From: Thermoplasmatota archaeon
Lineage (GTDB): Archaea > Thermoplasmatota > B47-G6 > B47-G6B > 47-G6
Reading direction: 5' to 3'
DNA: 64,000 bases
NCBI GenBank assembly: GCA_029258975.1
Contig: JAPDJS010000007.1
Span: 1 to 64,000, forward strand
The position numbers and the translations under genes are program-made. Of this stretch, positions 43,719-52,413 are shown one piece after another. The notes under the pieces were generated by a model. It saw only the letters and a program-made list of their open reading frames with translations. It had not been told where the DNA came from and ran no database searches. Position 1 is the stretch's first letter. Every line of letters begins with the position of its first letter.

Positions 43719-43890
43719 CCCGGGAGGGCAGCATAGTTATAAAGATCGGAGCCGAGGAGGTAAATTAAATAAAGCAATTCGGCTCCGCCGCCATATAGGC
43801 GGATCTGAATTAAACTCGATCGCACTGGGCTTTCGGGACTTATGCCCCGAAAGCCCCTTGAACTACTGAGTTTCTGACCGCCCTCCCGGG
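43719..43890 (-). ncRNA. Structured RNA candidate closed by an 11-bp helix
   Basis: The ends CCCGGGAGGGC and GCCCTCCCGGG (43719-43729, 43880-43890) pair perfectly. Inside are two arms: one closed by AAACTC/GAGTTT with an internal loop and a 10-bp GC-rich stem (GGGCTTTCGGG/CCCGAAAGCCC) , the other closed by AGATC/GATCT holding two hairpins (GGAGCCGA/TCGGCTCC and CCGCC/GGCGG). A minus-strand TATA box 43917-43924 is about 25-30 bases from the predicted 5' end, favouring the minus strand; a T-run at 43909-43913 could end a plus-strand transcript. No coding frame. Not tRNA, 5S, SRP or RNase P RNA as far as I can see. Confidence 0.6.
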
Positions 43891-43916
43891 CTCAATTAAA
43901 CTATTAATTTTTTCGG

Positions 43917-43924
43917 TATATATT
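43917..43924 (-). promoter_or_regulatory. TATA box for the structured RNA (minus strand)
   Basis: AATATATA on the minus strand, preceded by AAAG (BRE-like), with its centre about 30 bases before 43890, the first base of the predicted closing helix. Confidence 0.45.
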
Positions 43925-44026
43925 CTTTATCTCACAGAAACTAGCTGCGAAAAATATATAATCAGAGTCTTGTAAGCCTATTATGTTGAGGAGATATTAA
44001 AATAGAAACGCCTCTTGGTGAGGGCT

Positions 44027-44176
44027 ATGGAGATAGAGAAGTACTGGAGATTACTCGAAGAGGAAGAGGACTGGGAAGAAGAGGAAGCCTGGGAAGACGA
44101 AGAGTGGGAGGAAGAGTGGGAAGAGGAAGAGGACTGGGAAGACTGGGAAGAAGAATGGGAGGAGGAGGAAGAATAA
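44027..44176 (+). CDS. 49-residue Glu/Asp/Trp miniprotein
   Basis: ATG 44027 to TAA 44176, with GGTGAG just upstream and a TATA box (TATATA at 43955-43960). After MEIEKYWRLL, residues 11-49 contain only Glu or Asp (31), Trp (7) and one Ala, arranged as EEEED-W and WEEE-W units. In total there are 33 acidic residues and 8 Trp in 49. The opposite strand reads as a Ser-rich frame that I regard as a shadow. No family is recognised. Possible roles, all inferred, include metal or polycation binding or mimicry of nucleic acid. Confidence 0.65.
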   Translation: MEIEKYWRLLEEEEDWEEEEAWEDEEWEEEWEEEEDWEDWEEEWEEEEE

Positions 44177-44216
44177 ATTTGCACTAAATTAGGCTAATTT
44201 TGATCATTTAGCTTAG

Positions 44217-44225
44217 CTATATAAT
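44217..44225 (+). promoter_or_regulatory. TATA box of taw2
   Basis: CTATATAAT is centred 29 bases before ATG 44250, so taw2 mRNA is probably leaderless or nearly so; no ribosome binding site precedes that ATG. Confidence 0.55.
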
Positions 44226-44249
44226 TCCCCTCTTTTATTTTTATTTTTG

Positions 44250-45281
44250 ATGAAGAGAATTTCATGGGCAATTAAAGTTCCAAAAGAAAAGGCGGAAGAT
44301 GTACACAAAATTCTTTTAAAAAGAAAAATTATTGATAGAAACCTAAAAACGCTAAGCGACGATAGATTTGTATATTTTCCTGTTATTACTCCAACAAAAA
44401 TTGAGGGCTTTGAGTTACTAAAAATGGAGTTTCCTCAGAGACCTATTATAGATCCCAAAGTGAGACTTCTCGAAGAACTTAAGAAAAGAGTTCCAGAAAA
44501 TATTATCTCACAGATTCCGCTTTATTGGGAGATTTTGGGAGACGCTATTATAATTAAACTTCCAGAGTATCTGGATTCCTATAAAGAGGTTATAGGAGAG
44601 TCTTTCGCAAAAGCTCTGAATAAAAGGAGTGTTTATGTAGAGCGGGGGGTCTCAGGCGAGTATAGAGTGCCTAAAATGGAGCTTGTGTGGGGTCCCGGTG
44701 GTCCGGTTATACATAAAGAAAATGGGGTGCTGTACAAGCTAGATCCTGCTAAGGTTATGTTTTCCTCTGGGAACATAGATGAAAGGATTAGAATGTCTAA
44801 AATATCTTCTAAAAGGGAAGTTGTCGTAGACATGTTTGCTGGAATAGGATATTTTACCTTACAAATTGCTGTTCACTCCAAACCCAGGATCCTATACGCC
44901 GCAGAAAAAAATCCAATAGCATATTCTTTTCTAATTGAGAATATCAGAATAAATCGCGTTGAAGACATCGTTATACCGCTTCTCGGAGATAATAGAAACG
45001 TATTGCCTGAGGGAGTGGCAGACAGAGTTGTGATGGGATATCTTCATGGCACCGAAAAATTCTTAGAAAAGGCTTTTATGATTTTGAAGCCCAATGGGGG
45101 ATTTGTCCACTATCATGATCTTGTTCACAATGATCTAGGAATAAAAGAGGCCAAAGATCGAGTCTTACGTGTAGCAGAACATCATGGTGTAGAGATAACC
45201 ATAATGAATAGCAGGTATGTGAAATCGTACTCACCAAATATTTGGCATGTAGTGTTGGATTTGAGGGTGTACATAAAATAA
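44250..45281 (+). CDS. taw2: tRNA-Phe wyosine ACP-transferase Taw2
   Basis: 343 residues. A class I methyltransferase fold with 'VVVDMFAGIGYFTLQIAVHS' (SAM site) and 'PLLGDNRNVLP', but the 'RVVMGYLHGTEKFLEKA' and 'GGFVHYHD' motifs are those of Taw2 (TYW2), not of the Trm5 methylases. It transfers the 3-amino-3-carboxypropyl group of SAM to the base at position 37 in wyosine synthesis. A TTG at 44247 also precedes the ATG. Taw3 is encoded at 57389. A tRNA-Glu lies just downstream on the other strand. Confidence 0.88.
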   Translation: MKRISWAIKVPKEKAEDVHKILLKRKIIDRNLKTLSDDRFVYFPVITPTKIEGFELLKMEFPQRPIIDPKVRLLEELKKRVPENIISQIPLYWEILGDAIIIKLPEYLDSYKEVIGESFAKALNKRSVYVERGVSGEYRVPKMELVWGPGGPVIHKENGVLYKLDPAKVMFSSGNIDERIRMSKISSKREVVVDMFAGIGYFTLQIAVHSKPRILYAAEKNPIAYSFLIENIRINRVEDIVIPLLGDNRNVLPEGVADRVVMGYLHGTEKFLEKAFMILKPNGGFVHYHDLVHNDLGIKEAKDRVLRVAEHHGVEITIMNSRYVKSYSPNIWHVVLDLRVYIK

Positions 45282-45286
45282 GTATA

Positions 45287-45364
45287 TGGTGCTCCCGCCG
45301 GGATTTGAACCCGGGTCACCGGCTCGAAAGGCCGGTATGCTAGGCCGGGCTACACCACGGGAGC
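45287..45364 (-). tRNA. tRNA-Glu (TTC)
   Basis: Minus-strand cloverleaf: acceptor GCTCCCG/CGGGAGC, anticodon stem CCGGC/GCCGG with loop CTTTCGA (anticodon TTC), T-loop GTTCAAATC. CCA is encoded at 45287-45289. No intron. Lies between taw2 and the transposon relic. Confidence 0.95.
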
Positions 45365-45457
45365 ATACAATTTTCATGCTTAACAATATGCTCTTATTTA
45401 AAAATCTTGTCCCATAACCAGTACTCCTAACAATTAGTTTCTCATTTCTCATTTATC

Positions 45458-45551
45458 ACAAGCTTGTGAGCTACCCGCCCTTAAGGGCGGGGCTTCTCCC
45501 GTTCAGCCCGCCTTCACGGCAGGCGGCTTCATCTGGGAGTTAAGGGCTGGC
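45458..45551 (-). mobile_element. Right end of IS200/IS605-type element, omega-RNA-like
   Basis: Directly after the TnpB stop the sequence holds nested GC-rich hairpins: CCCGCCC-ttaa-GGGCGGG (45474-45491), GCCCGCC...GGCGGC, and a palindrome CACAAGCTTGTG at 45458-45469. This arrangement, TnpB 3' end followed by a structured right end, is typical of IS605-family elements and of the guide RNA scaffolds derived from them. The exact end is uncertain. Confidence 0.55.
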
Positions 45552-46383
45552 TCACAACAGCCCCCATCCCGACGGACTCATTATCCGTCGGGCTAGATTA
45601 ATGGCAGAGTTCAAATCCCTATTGTAGACTAGACCGCATTTGGGACATTTAAACTCTCTACCTTTGACTTTTCGGGCAACATGCTCGCATCTGTGGCAGG
45701 TCTTAGACGAATTCTTGAGATTAACATACACGACAGGAATTCCCTCCAAATTAGCTTTGTATTCAATATATGTCTGAAGCTTTCTGAAACTCCATGCGTG
45801 TAATCTTCTGTTCAACGCTACATAACTATCAATGTTTTCTCTGATGTTCTTTAGTTCCTCCATGACTATTACTGGTTTTGGAAACTGCTTAGCGTATTCT
45901 ACAACCTCTTTCGCAATTGTATGAAGAATTTGATTGACAATCCTTCCTTCCTTGCTTCCAATTCTTTTAACAAGGTCTATTCTCTTCTTTCTCTGCAAAT
46001 TCCTTCGAATGTAAGCGTATTTACCTCTAATACATCTTATCTTCGATCCGCTCCAGAATTATCCTTTCATCGGTTTTGTCGGATTATGCTTTGATACTGC
46101 TACAGCCACATTCCACTCTTCTATATCCACATCTACAAAAGTCTCTGGTTCATCTATCAGTTCAACCTCTTTCTTAAGGACAAAGTGTACGTACCATTCT
46201 CCGTTTCGCCTTATCATTTCTACCGTGCTGAACTGCCATTTTCCTTGCAAGGCCTCTTCGATGAATTTTTGCTGTCTCTTTCCGAAATTCTTTCTTCATG
46301 AGGAACATTCCCTGAAAAATTTGAACGAGTTTCGAGTATTTAAAACTACCACCAACAAACCCCTCCCACCACCCCTTGCGCAT
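45552..46383 (-). pseudogene. tnpB: Decayed TnpB (IS605 OrfB) transposase-like gene
   Basis: The C-terminal 148 residues are clear TnpB: 'VIVMEELKNIRE' (RuvC Glu), 'SKTCHRCEHVARKVKGREFK', then CPKCGL zinc finger, and 'NRDLNSAINLARRI'. Upstream in another frame is 'WQFSTVEMIRRNGEWYVHFV', 'VDVDIEEWNVAVAV' (first RuvC Asp) which ends in a TAA before 46058, and a third frame begins near 46383. Stops and frameshifts split the gene, so it is inactive. About 277 codons remain of the usual about 400, and no TnpA gene is visible. An old insertion near tRNA-Glu. Confidence 0.8.
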
Positions 46384-46597
46384 CCCCGCCTTAAAAGCCG
46401 AGGTTTTGCAAGCAGCGATTTTATAAAGAGGACATTATATTACTACTAAAAACCCGCTCTCATGCCCAACCATATCTCCTAGAAGCAATGAGATCAGAAT
46501 CAAACAGATATGAACTAATTTGTCCAAACGTTACTAAGAATGTTCCTAAGGATGATTTTTGAAAATATATTTGTACAAATTGGAGAGTGATTTAAGC

Positions 46598-47437
46598 ATG
46601 CATGCCTGGGAAATTCCCATATTCATTTTCATAGGATATTTGATTTCAAAATTTATAGAGCCCTACAGAAGATTTCTTAAGCTTGTTACAATTGATGTTC
46701 TCCTTCCGGCATATATATTCTTTGTTGCACAATCCGGAATTAACCTCTCTCATCTATACGCTTTCGTAATTGGGATGGTAGCTTCTATCCTTGGTATTAT
46801 TGGCGCTTATATACTTTTTAGAAGATCTAAGTATCTAAGAGAAGCCATGATTCTCTCTTCGTTGGGAAATTGTGTTGTGTTCGGTTTTCCAGCCATAATT
46901 TCATTGAATCTGCCTATAGAGGTCGGTGTAGTTTACGTGCAAGGGCACAACATAGTAGCTTTATCACTTATGCCATTCTTGGCTACTTTAAATAAGAATA
47001 ACTTAAAAACTGGCGTAATAAATGCCATTAAAAATCCTCTAATTATTGCATTCTTTTTGGGTCTTGCAATTAGCTTTACAGGAGTTTTCTCTTCGATTGT
47101 AGGGCTAGCAAAGCATTACTTAGGATACTCGTTTTACATTCTTTTAATTTATTTTGGATCAGGGATAAGGAAAGGTGCTTTCAGCAAAGAACTCACCTTA
47201 GGTGTTGGCCTCACAAAGATGGTTATTCCCTCACTTTTTGTGATTATTGCATATATTTTGGGTATAAACTGGAATATTATTTCAGTTTCTCTTTTACTAT
47301 CGCTAACGCCTCCTGCAATCCTTACAAACGCCATAATTGCTCATTATAATTTAAAAGAGGAGGAAAGTGTCTTTACAACTCTTGTACTCACAATGGTTAG
47401 TCTTGGAATAATTTTACTTGTTGACCTCCTTTACTAA
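46598..47437 (+). CDS. AEC family (auxin efflux carrier-like) permease
   Basis: 279 residues with about ten membrane segments. 'EIPIFIFIGYLISKFIEPYR' opening, 'VDVLLPAYIFFVAQSGI'-like region, 'SSLGNCVVFGFPAIISLNLP' and 'LLLSLTPPAILTNAIIAHYN' fit the AEC fold with its two inverted halves. Substrates of archaeal members are unknown, probably organic anions. ATG 46598 follows GGAGAGTGAT; an in-frame TTG at 46559 would add 13 residues. The 3' end overlaps the convergent next gene by 24 bases. Confidence 0.75.
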   Translation: MHAWEIPIFIFIGYLISKFIEPYRRFLKLVTIDVLLPAYIFFVAQSGINLSHLYAFVIGMVASILGIIGAYILFRRSKYLREAMILSSLGNCVVFGFPAIISLNLPIEVGVVYVQGHNIVALSLMPFLATLNKNNLKTGVINAIKNPLIIAFFLGLAISFTGVFSSIVGLAKHYLGYSFYILLIYFGSGIRKGAFSKELTLGVGLTKMVIPSLFVIIAYILGINWNIISVSLLLSLTPPAILTNAIIAHYNLKEEESVFTTLVLTMVSLGIILLVDLLY

Positions 47438-48103
47438 CTTTTTGATAAGGGGCTTAATCTCTTCAGTAATGTCCTCTGGACCATAAATTAAATACTTTTC
47501 TGGTTCCTCAAACACTATTCCCCTAAGCTTTTCATTTTTTATGTTATGAATCCTATATAACGCCACCTCTACCAATTCGGAGAGTTCTTGATTGTTACTT
47601 GCTACATAATATGGTTTTTCTCCAACGTTTACTTCAAAAATGACAATATCGGGCCTATAAAACTGTAATACAACTTTTTTACTAATTTCATCTACGTCTT
47701 CATATTTAAACACGAAGTTTGCAATATCCTTGGGAAGAACTACCTTGTCCTCCGTAGTAGTAAAAGATACTATTGTCCTATCAGACATAATGTGACTTCC
47801 GGCAATTTTAATCTCTCCATGTTCAGATATGTCTCTAATACGTATTGGTAACCACGGAACATCTACTTCTTCAGGGAAAAATTTTGATTTTGACGGATAT
47901 TTTTCCCTAATTTTATTTTCTGTGTCATAGATCGTTACTAACGCAGGATCCTCCGTCTCAATATAATCTATAAGTGTATCATACAAGTTCTTTGAAATAT
48001 TATGGATAATCAAGAAGATGTACTTATTCTTTAACACTCCCCGTAGTTCGTCACAACTGAAAATTTCCTCCTTGGTTTTTTCTATCCTAATCCACGCGGG
48101 CAA
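47414..48103 (-). CDS. Unknown 229-residue protein
   Basis: 229 residues, no family recognised. Alternating strands and helices (YIFLIIHNISKNLYDTLIDY, 'DKVVLPKDIANFVFKY', 'KKVVLQFYRPDIVIFEVNVG') suggest an alpha/beta soluble protein, and the end is a Lys/Glu helix. No signal peptide, cysteine cluster or catalytic motif stands out. ATG 48103 opens the frame. Its 3' end overlaps the AEC permease gene, and it is otherwise isolated. Confidence 0.7.
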   Translation of the reverse strand: MPAWIRIEKTKEEIFSCDELRGVLKNKYIFLIIHNISKNLYDTLIDYIETEDPALVTIYDTENKIREKYPSKSKFFPEEVDVPWLPIRIRDISEHGEIKIAGSHIMSDRTIVSFTTTEDKVVLPKDIANFVFKYEDVDEISKKVVLQFYRPDIVIFEVNVGEKPYYVASNNQELSELVEVALYRIHNIKNEKLRGIVFEEPEKYLIYGPEDITEEIKPLIKKLVKEVNK

Positions 48104-48535
48104 AAGTAAACACCTTTTATTATTTATTTAAACGATTAACTTAACCAAGTTAACTAACTTTCTGTTTAAAACACTATCTTCTCATCTTAAAGTCCAGACG
48201 CTTTATGGGAATACTAAGGACGTCGTAGACTTGCTTACCTGCCTTGAAAGGCAAGGATTTCTCAGTGGAGTTTTGTAAACTAGTATTAGTTAAACGTGCC
48301 TATTCGTGGACATAGGAGTTATTCCCGTCTTTTGCATATTCAGGGTTTGTTTTTAAATATTGGAGGATATGGTCTTATCAGCAACGTTGTATAAAAATTA
48401 TTTAATCTATGTCAATATACTTTAGCTTAAGTCCAACTCATAAATCTTTAACTATGCTTATCTTCCTATCCTAAAATTGTCGACCCTCGCCTATGAGAGC
48501 TCAAATTACGTCAATACTATTAGGGGGCTAGAAAG
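48104..48535. other. Intergenic region, possible second transposon-end relic
   Basis: About 430 bases, AT-rich. Around 48239-48260 TGCCTTGAAAGGCA (a 6-bp inverted repeat) is followed by AGGATTTCTCAG, which looks somewhat like the end of an IS605-type element; this is weak. The last 60 bases hold the promoter of the ABC transporter genes. No coding frame of interest. Confidence 0.4.
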
Positions 48536-49255
48536 ATGTTGTCCGTTGAAGTTGATGGCCTAGTGAAGAGATACAAAAATTTCGAGGCGCTCCATGGGAT
48601 CTCTTTTAAGATTAACGAAAAAGAGATTTTTGGGCTCATAGGACCGAATGGAGCTGGTAAAACCACTACTTTGAGAATTATTGCCACACTTCTTAAACCT
48701 ACGGCAGGAACCGTCAGAGTGTTTGGCTATGATGTAGTAAAAGATGCTGAAGAGGTCAGAAAAATAATAAGTTATCTTCCAGAGGAGGCAGGCGCATATA
48801 AGGACATGACCGGATACGAATACTTAAAATTCATTTCAGAAGTCTACGGAATTGACGACGAAGCAATCTCTCGTGCAGTTGAAATTGCAGACTTAGGTCC
48901 AGATATTTTTAACAAAATTGGTACATACAGCAAGGGTATGATAAGAAAGCTTCTCCTAGCTCGAGCACTAATGTCCCGACCAAGGCTTGCAATCTTAGAT
49001 GAACCAACAAGCGGATTAGATGTGATGAATGCCCTTAGAATTAGAGAAATAATAAAAAATGAGAGAAAAAATGGTGTGACTTTTCTAATTTCTAGCCATA
49101 ATATGCTAGAGGTTGCATATTTGTGTGATAGGGTTGCAATAATTCACGAAGGTAAGATCTACGAAATTGGATCTCCGAGGGAACTTATGAACAAATACAC
49201 CGCGGAAAACTTGGAGGAAGTATTCACAAAGGTGGTGAGGGGTCTTGAAGAGTGA
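48536..49255 (+). CDS. ABC transporter ATP-binding protein (NatA-like)
   Basis: 239 residues. Walker A 'GPNGAGKTT', the signature 'YSKGMIRKLLLARALM', Walker B 'LAILDEPTSGLD' and the H-loop 'LISSHNMLE' are intact. 'GYDVVKDAEEVRKIISYLPE' is typical of the drug/sodium exporter (DrrA/NatA) class. It partners the permease encoded next, whose start overlaps its end by 11 bases. Substrate unknown. Confidence 0.93.
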   Translation: MLSVEVDGLVKRYKNFEALHGISFKINEKEIFGLIGPNGAGKTTTLRIIATLLKPTAGTVRVFGYDVVKDAEEVRKIISYLPEEAGAYKDMTGYEYLKFISEVYGIDDEAISRAVEIADLGPDIFNKIGTYSKGMIRKLLLARALMSRPRLAILDEPTSGLDVMNALRIREIIKNERKNGVTFLISSHNMLEVAYLCDRVAIIHEGKIYEIGSPRELMNKYTAENLEEVFTKVVRGLEE

Positions 49256-50714
49256 TATTCTGCCTATGCTAAAGAAGGAGCTTAAAATTTTGAAGGATAG
49301 AAAATTCATCATTGGAATTATGCTTCCTATAATAATTCTATACGGAATCGGTCAAACCATAAGTTTTGGAGTAGAAAGTTCTGTCAAAGAAATTAAAGAA
49401 AGTGGGATAAAAATTGTGTTGTTAAATGCCGATGCTGCTCCTCCAGAGCTAAGCGTTGTGCCAATCATAGTTTCTGCATCCAATGAAAGTGGATTTAGAA
49501 TAGACGTCATAAACGTATCTTCAGGGAATAACATAGTAAAATCCAAATGGGACGAAATAATAAGCGATTCCTCAGATATAAACGACATTGTGACGAAAAT
49601 AAAATCGATTGGAGAACTATATGGAGATCTTCCTAACGATGATCTTATTCTTGAGTACATAACCAACGCTGACTTTGTAATGTATATTCCATGTAATTTC
49701 ACATGGAACGTTCTTTTAGGAATCTCTCCATACATATTCACATACTACAAAGGGCCAGAAGATCCCTTTAGCGTTTTTGGATCAGTTAAGACTGATATAG
49801 CAAGCAATTTCATAAAAATCCTCGGAAAGCTCCTTAACTATTACGTTATTACAAGATACTATCCGGACTTCCCGCCTCAAACTATATTCTATCCTCTAAG
49901 AACCTCAGCGTATACTTTCTACCGTGGTGAAATCGTAAACGGCACTCCTGATGAAGTCTTTGGAACCATGTTCGGATCCACATTCATGATTCCTCTAATA
50001 GGATTTATGCTCGTAATTTATGCTTCCAGCACGGCAGCAAATAGCATGAGTGAGGAAAGACAGAACAAAACCCTAGAGACCCTACTAACGCTCCCGATAA
50101 GGAGAAGAAGCATTGTGCTTGGAAAGGTTTTTGGTATGATTATAGTCTCTGGAATTATGGCGGCATTTTACTTCGTGGGGCTCGTACTTTACATGTATTC
50201 TCTAATGTCTGCAGGGATGACAAGTGAAGGTATCACCAAGATGTCATTCATAAGCGGATTTTCGAGCGTATTTTCTCCAGCAGGCCTTATTTTATTTGCG
50301 TTAAGCATTATTTTAACAGCCGGGATTGGAGCGCTAATAGGTCTTATCGTGGGATCTTTCTCTGAAGATGTCAGAACTGCTTCCACTTTCGTAAGTATGG
50401 TTACTATGCCTCTCGTCTTGCCTACATTTATATTCATGTACATTCCAATAAAGCTGGAGAGTCTCGTTACTTACCTAGTAATGCTAGATCCGTTCGTAGA
50501 CTTCATGATAGTATTAAAAGCTGTAACTTCTGAGAACCTATTAATTGCAGGAGTTGCAGTAGTTTACTTGATAATTATATTCTCTGTCTTAGTGTACTTT
50601 ACAGTAAGGCTATTTGAGTCGGAAAGAATCATAATAGGGGGCTTCAAGAAAAAACTGGGTAAAAGTACTGGATTAAAATTGGTAAAAATTGGTAAAATAG
50701 GATTTTGGCCTTAA
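49245..50714 (+). CDS. ABC-2 type permease (NatB-like)
   Basis: 489 residues. An N-terminal helix is followed by an external domain of roughly 200 residues and then five or six helices including 'MFGSTFMIPLIGFMLVIYAS', 'ERQNKTLETLLTLPIRRRSI' (conserved ABC-2 motif) and 'SSVFSPAGLILFALSIILTA'. This is the NatB/ABC-2 layout. The external domain has the aromatic/acidic character of many archaeal NatB proteins. Co-translated with the ATPase gene. Confidence 0.88.
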   Translation: MKSDILPMLKKELKILKDRKFIIGIMLPIIILYGIGQTISFGVESSVKEIKESGIKIVLLNADAAPPELSVVPIIVSASNESGFRIDVINVSSGNNIVKSKWDEIISDSSDINDIVTKIKSIGELYGDLPNDDLILEYITNADFVMYIPCNFTWNVLLGISPYIFTYYKGPEDPFSVFGSVKTDIASNFIKILGKLLNYYVITRYYPDFPPQTIFYPLRTSAYTFYRGEIVNGTPDEVFGTMFGSTFMIPLIGFMLVIYASSTAANSMSEERQNKTLETLLTLPIRRRSIVLGKVFGMIIVSGIMAAFYFVGLVLYMYSLMSAGMTSEGITKMSFISGFSSVFSPAGLILFALSIILTAGIGALIGLIVGSFSEDVRTASTFVSMVTMPLVLPTFIFMYIPIKLESLVTYLVMLDPFVDFMIVLKAVTSENLLIAGVAVVYLIIIFSVLVYFTVRLFESERIIIGGFKKKLGKSTGLKLVKIGKIGFWP

Positions 50715-51706
50715 TCTTTAATTTCTTCAACAAAAATCTTAAAATCTTTCTTTTTAACCTTTATTTTTGTATAAATAGCCTTCCCATATATCATTTTCTT
50801 TATTAGGGATAGAATCCTTTCCCTTTTAAGCAATAACTCATGGGCTTCATCCACAGAAACTTGTTTAAACTTAATTTTTCCTCCAGGCCTTAGCTGCGCA
50901 ACCTTTGGTATGTCTACCCTAATTACCACGCCAATTTTTGCGTATCCTCCAGTAGTCTGCCTATCTGCTAGCATAATTATTGGCAAACCATTCCCAGGCA
51001 CTTGAATCGATCCTAAGGGCACAGCATCGGTAATAATATCCGGACCCAACATTGAGTGTTCAATTTTTGGTCCCTCAAGTCTATAGCCCATTCTGTCCGA
51101 TTCTGAAGTAAGAGTATACCAAGACGAGAGAAACGTCTTTATACCATTCTCTGTAAAATGGTCTTCATTTGGTCCTAAAATTACTCTTACTTCCACTTGA
51201 TTAGAATATTTGGGCCTTAAGCTCTCTGGGAGTGATTCCACAATGGGAATTTTGTAATCTGTGCCGATAGGAATTTTGTCTCCGGTTTCCAACTTTTTAC
51301 CTATTTTTGCCCTTAAATAGGTAGATCTGCTTCCTAAAATTGGTTCAATGCATATTCCGCCAGAAAAAGCAATATATCCATACGCGCCAGACCTTAAAAA
51401 CTCCATTGTTAAAACGTCACCTGTCCTTGCCTTATACCTCGTCCACGGAGTAATTTCCTTATTATTGAGTCTTATGATCACATCCCCGCCAACTACAAAA
51501 TATGTGGGAGTATGAAACTTTATTTTGGGTCCTTTCATATAAAACTCAATTACTGCTGCATTTTCATCATTCCCCACAAGCATGTTAGCAAGACGCGCTG
51601 AGACTTCATCCATTACTCCAGAAACTGATACACCATATTTTTGATATCCCCATCTTCCTAGGTCTTGTATAGTTGAAAAAATGCCGGGATCTAAAATTTC
51701 TATCAT
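50711..51706 (-). CDS. pxpC: 5-oxoprolinase subunit C (PxpC)
   Basis: 331 residues. '[20 protein letters not shown]', 'GAYGYIAFSGGICIEPILGS', 'LRVILGPNEDHFTENG'-like 'VRVILGPNEDHFT', and 'VQVPGNGLPIIMLADRQTTG' fragments define the KipA/PxpC carboxyltransferase-like fold. With PxpA and PxpB it forms an ATP-dependent 5-oxoprolinase. The start overlaps the pxpB stop as ATGA. Last gene of the pxpABC unit; stops four bases short of the ABC permease stop. Confidence 0.93.
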   Translation of the reverse strand: MIEILDPGIFSTIQDLGRWGYQKYGVSVSGVMDEVSARLANMLVGNDENAAVIEFYMKGPKIKFHTPTYFVVGGDVIIRLNNKEITPWTRYKARTGDVLTMEFLRSGAYGYIAFSGGICIEPILGSRSTYLRAKIGKKLETGDKIPIGTDYKIPIVESLPESLRPKYSNQVEVRVILGPNEDHFTENGIKTFLSSWYTLTSESDRMGYRLEGPKIEHSMLGPDIITDAVPLGSIQVPGNGLPIIMLADRQTTGGYAKIGVVIRVDIPKVAQLRPGGKIKFKQVSVDEAHELLLKRERILSLIKKMIYGKAIYTKIKVKKKDFKIFVEEIKD

Positions 51707-52413
51707 TTACCCTCCTCCTCTAAAATTTTGTAGAACTCTTCGTGATCTATGGGGATAAATTTAACACGATCGCCTGGTAGTAGCAGCGTAGGTGGGTCCC
51801 TTTTGGGGTTAAAAAGTTTTAGAGGGGTTCTGCCTATCAGTCTCCAACCCCCAGGACTTTCTATAGGATATATCCCAGTCTGTTCACCAGCTATACCAAC
51901 AGATCCTGCCGGAACCCTTTTTCTGGGCGTTTTTAATCTTGGCGTAGCAATTCTCTTATCGAGGCCTCCCATATATGCAAAGCCCGGAGTAAAACCTAAC
52001 ATATAGACGCGATAAGTTGGTTTGGAATGAATTTCTATCACGTCATCTATGCTCATATTGTGATATTGGGCAACGAATTCTAAATCTGGGCCAAATTCTC
52101 CACCATAAGCTACTGGAATCTCTATAGTCCTTGTTTTTATTTTCTCTTTAACTTTTGTACTTTTTACTATCTCATGGAGTTCGTTGAGAACTTGTCTATA
52201 ATCTGCTTTTAGTGGATCATAGTATATGTACACAGAACAATATGTAGGCACTACTTCTGTAATTCCTTTAATATTTTTTTCCTCTATTTTCTTAGCTATA
52301 GTAAGCACCACATCATTTATTTTTTCATCTATTTTGTTACCCAAAAATATTGCAATAGCAGAGTCTCCTACAACTTTGATTTTATAGGAACGTTCCCATG
52401 GAGACGACTTCAA
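51703..52413 (-). CDS. pxpB: 5-oxoprolinase subunit B (PxpB)
   Basis: 236 residues. '[20 protein letters not shown]'-type start, '[20 protein letters not shown]', '[20 protein letters not shown]', '[20 protein letters not shown]' and '[10 protein letters not shown]' are the KipI/PxpB signatures. It is the middle subunit of the 5-oxoprolinase. The start at ATG 52413 overlaps pxpA by 32 bases, longer than usual but the N-terminal strand fits the family. Confidence 0.93.
   Translation of the reverse strand: MKSSPWERSYKIKVVGDSAIAIFLGNKIDEKINDVVLTIAKKIEEKNIKGITEVVPTYCSVYIYYDPLKADYRQVLNELHEIVKSTKVKEKIKTRTIEIPVAYGGEFGPDLEFVAQYHNMSIDDVIEIHSKPTYRVYMLGFTPGFAYMGGLDKRIATPRLKTPRKRVPAGSVGIAGEQTGIYPIESPGGWRLIGRTPLKLFNPKRDPPTLLLPGDRVKFIPIDHEEFYKILEEEGK

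Noticed and set aside
43719..43890. Box H/ACA guide, SRP RNA or RNase P RNA
   Set aside because: No ACA at 14-16 bases after an upper stem, no k-turn, no GAGGAAAG or ACAGAA motifs of RNase P and no SRP helix 8 motif were found.
43981..44184. Ser-rich minus-strand open frame opposite the Glu/Trp miniprotein
   Set aside because: It is the mirror of GA-rich codons (TCC/TCT/TTC); no ribosome site, and the plus frame has start, ribosome site and promoter.
45458..45600. CRISPR-like hairpins
   Set aside because: The GC-rich hairpins do not repeat at regular spacing and lie directly at the end of tnpB.
48104..48535. A second IS605 relic
   Set aside because: Only one short inverted repeat resembles an element end; no transposase remnant is seen.
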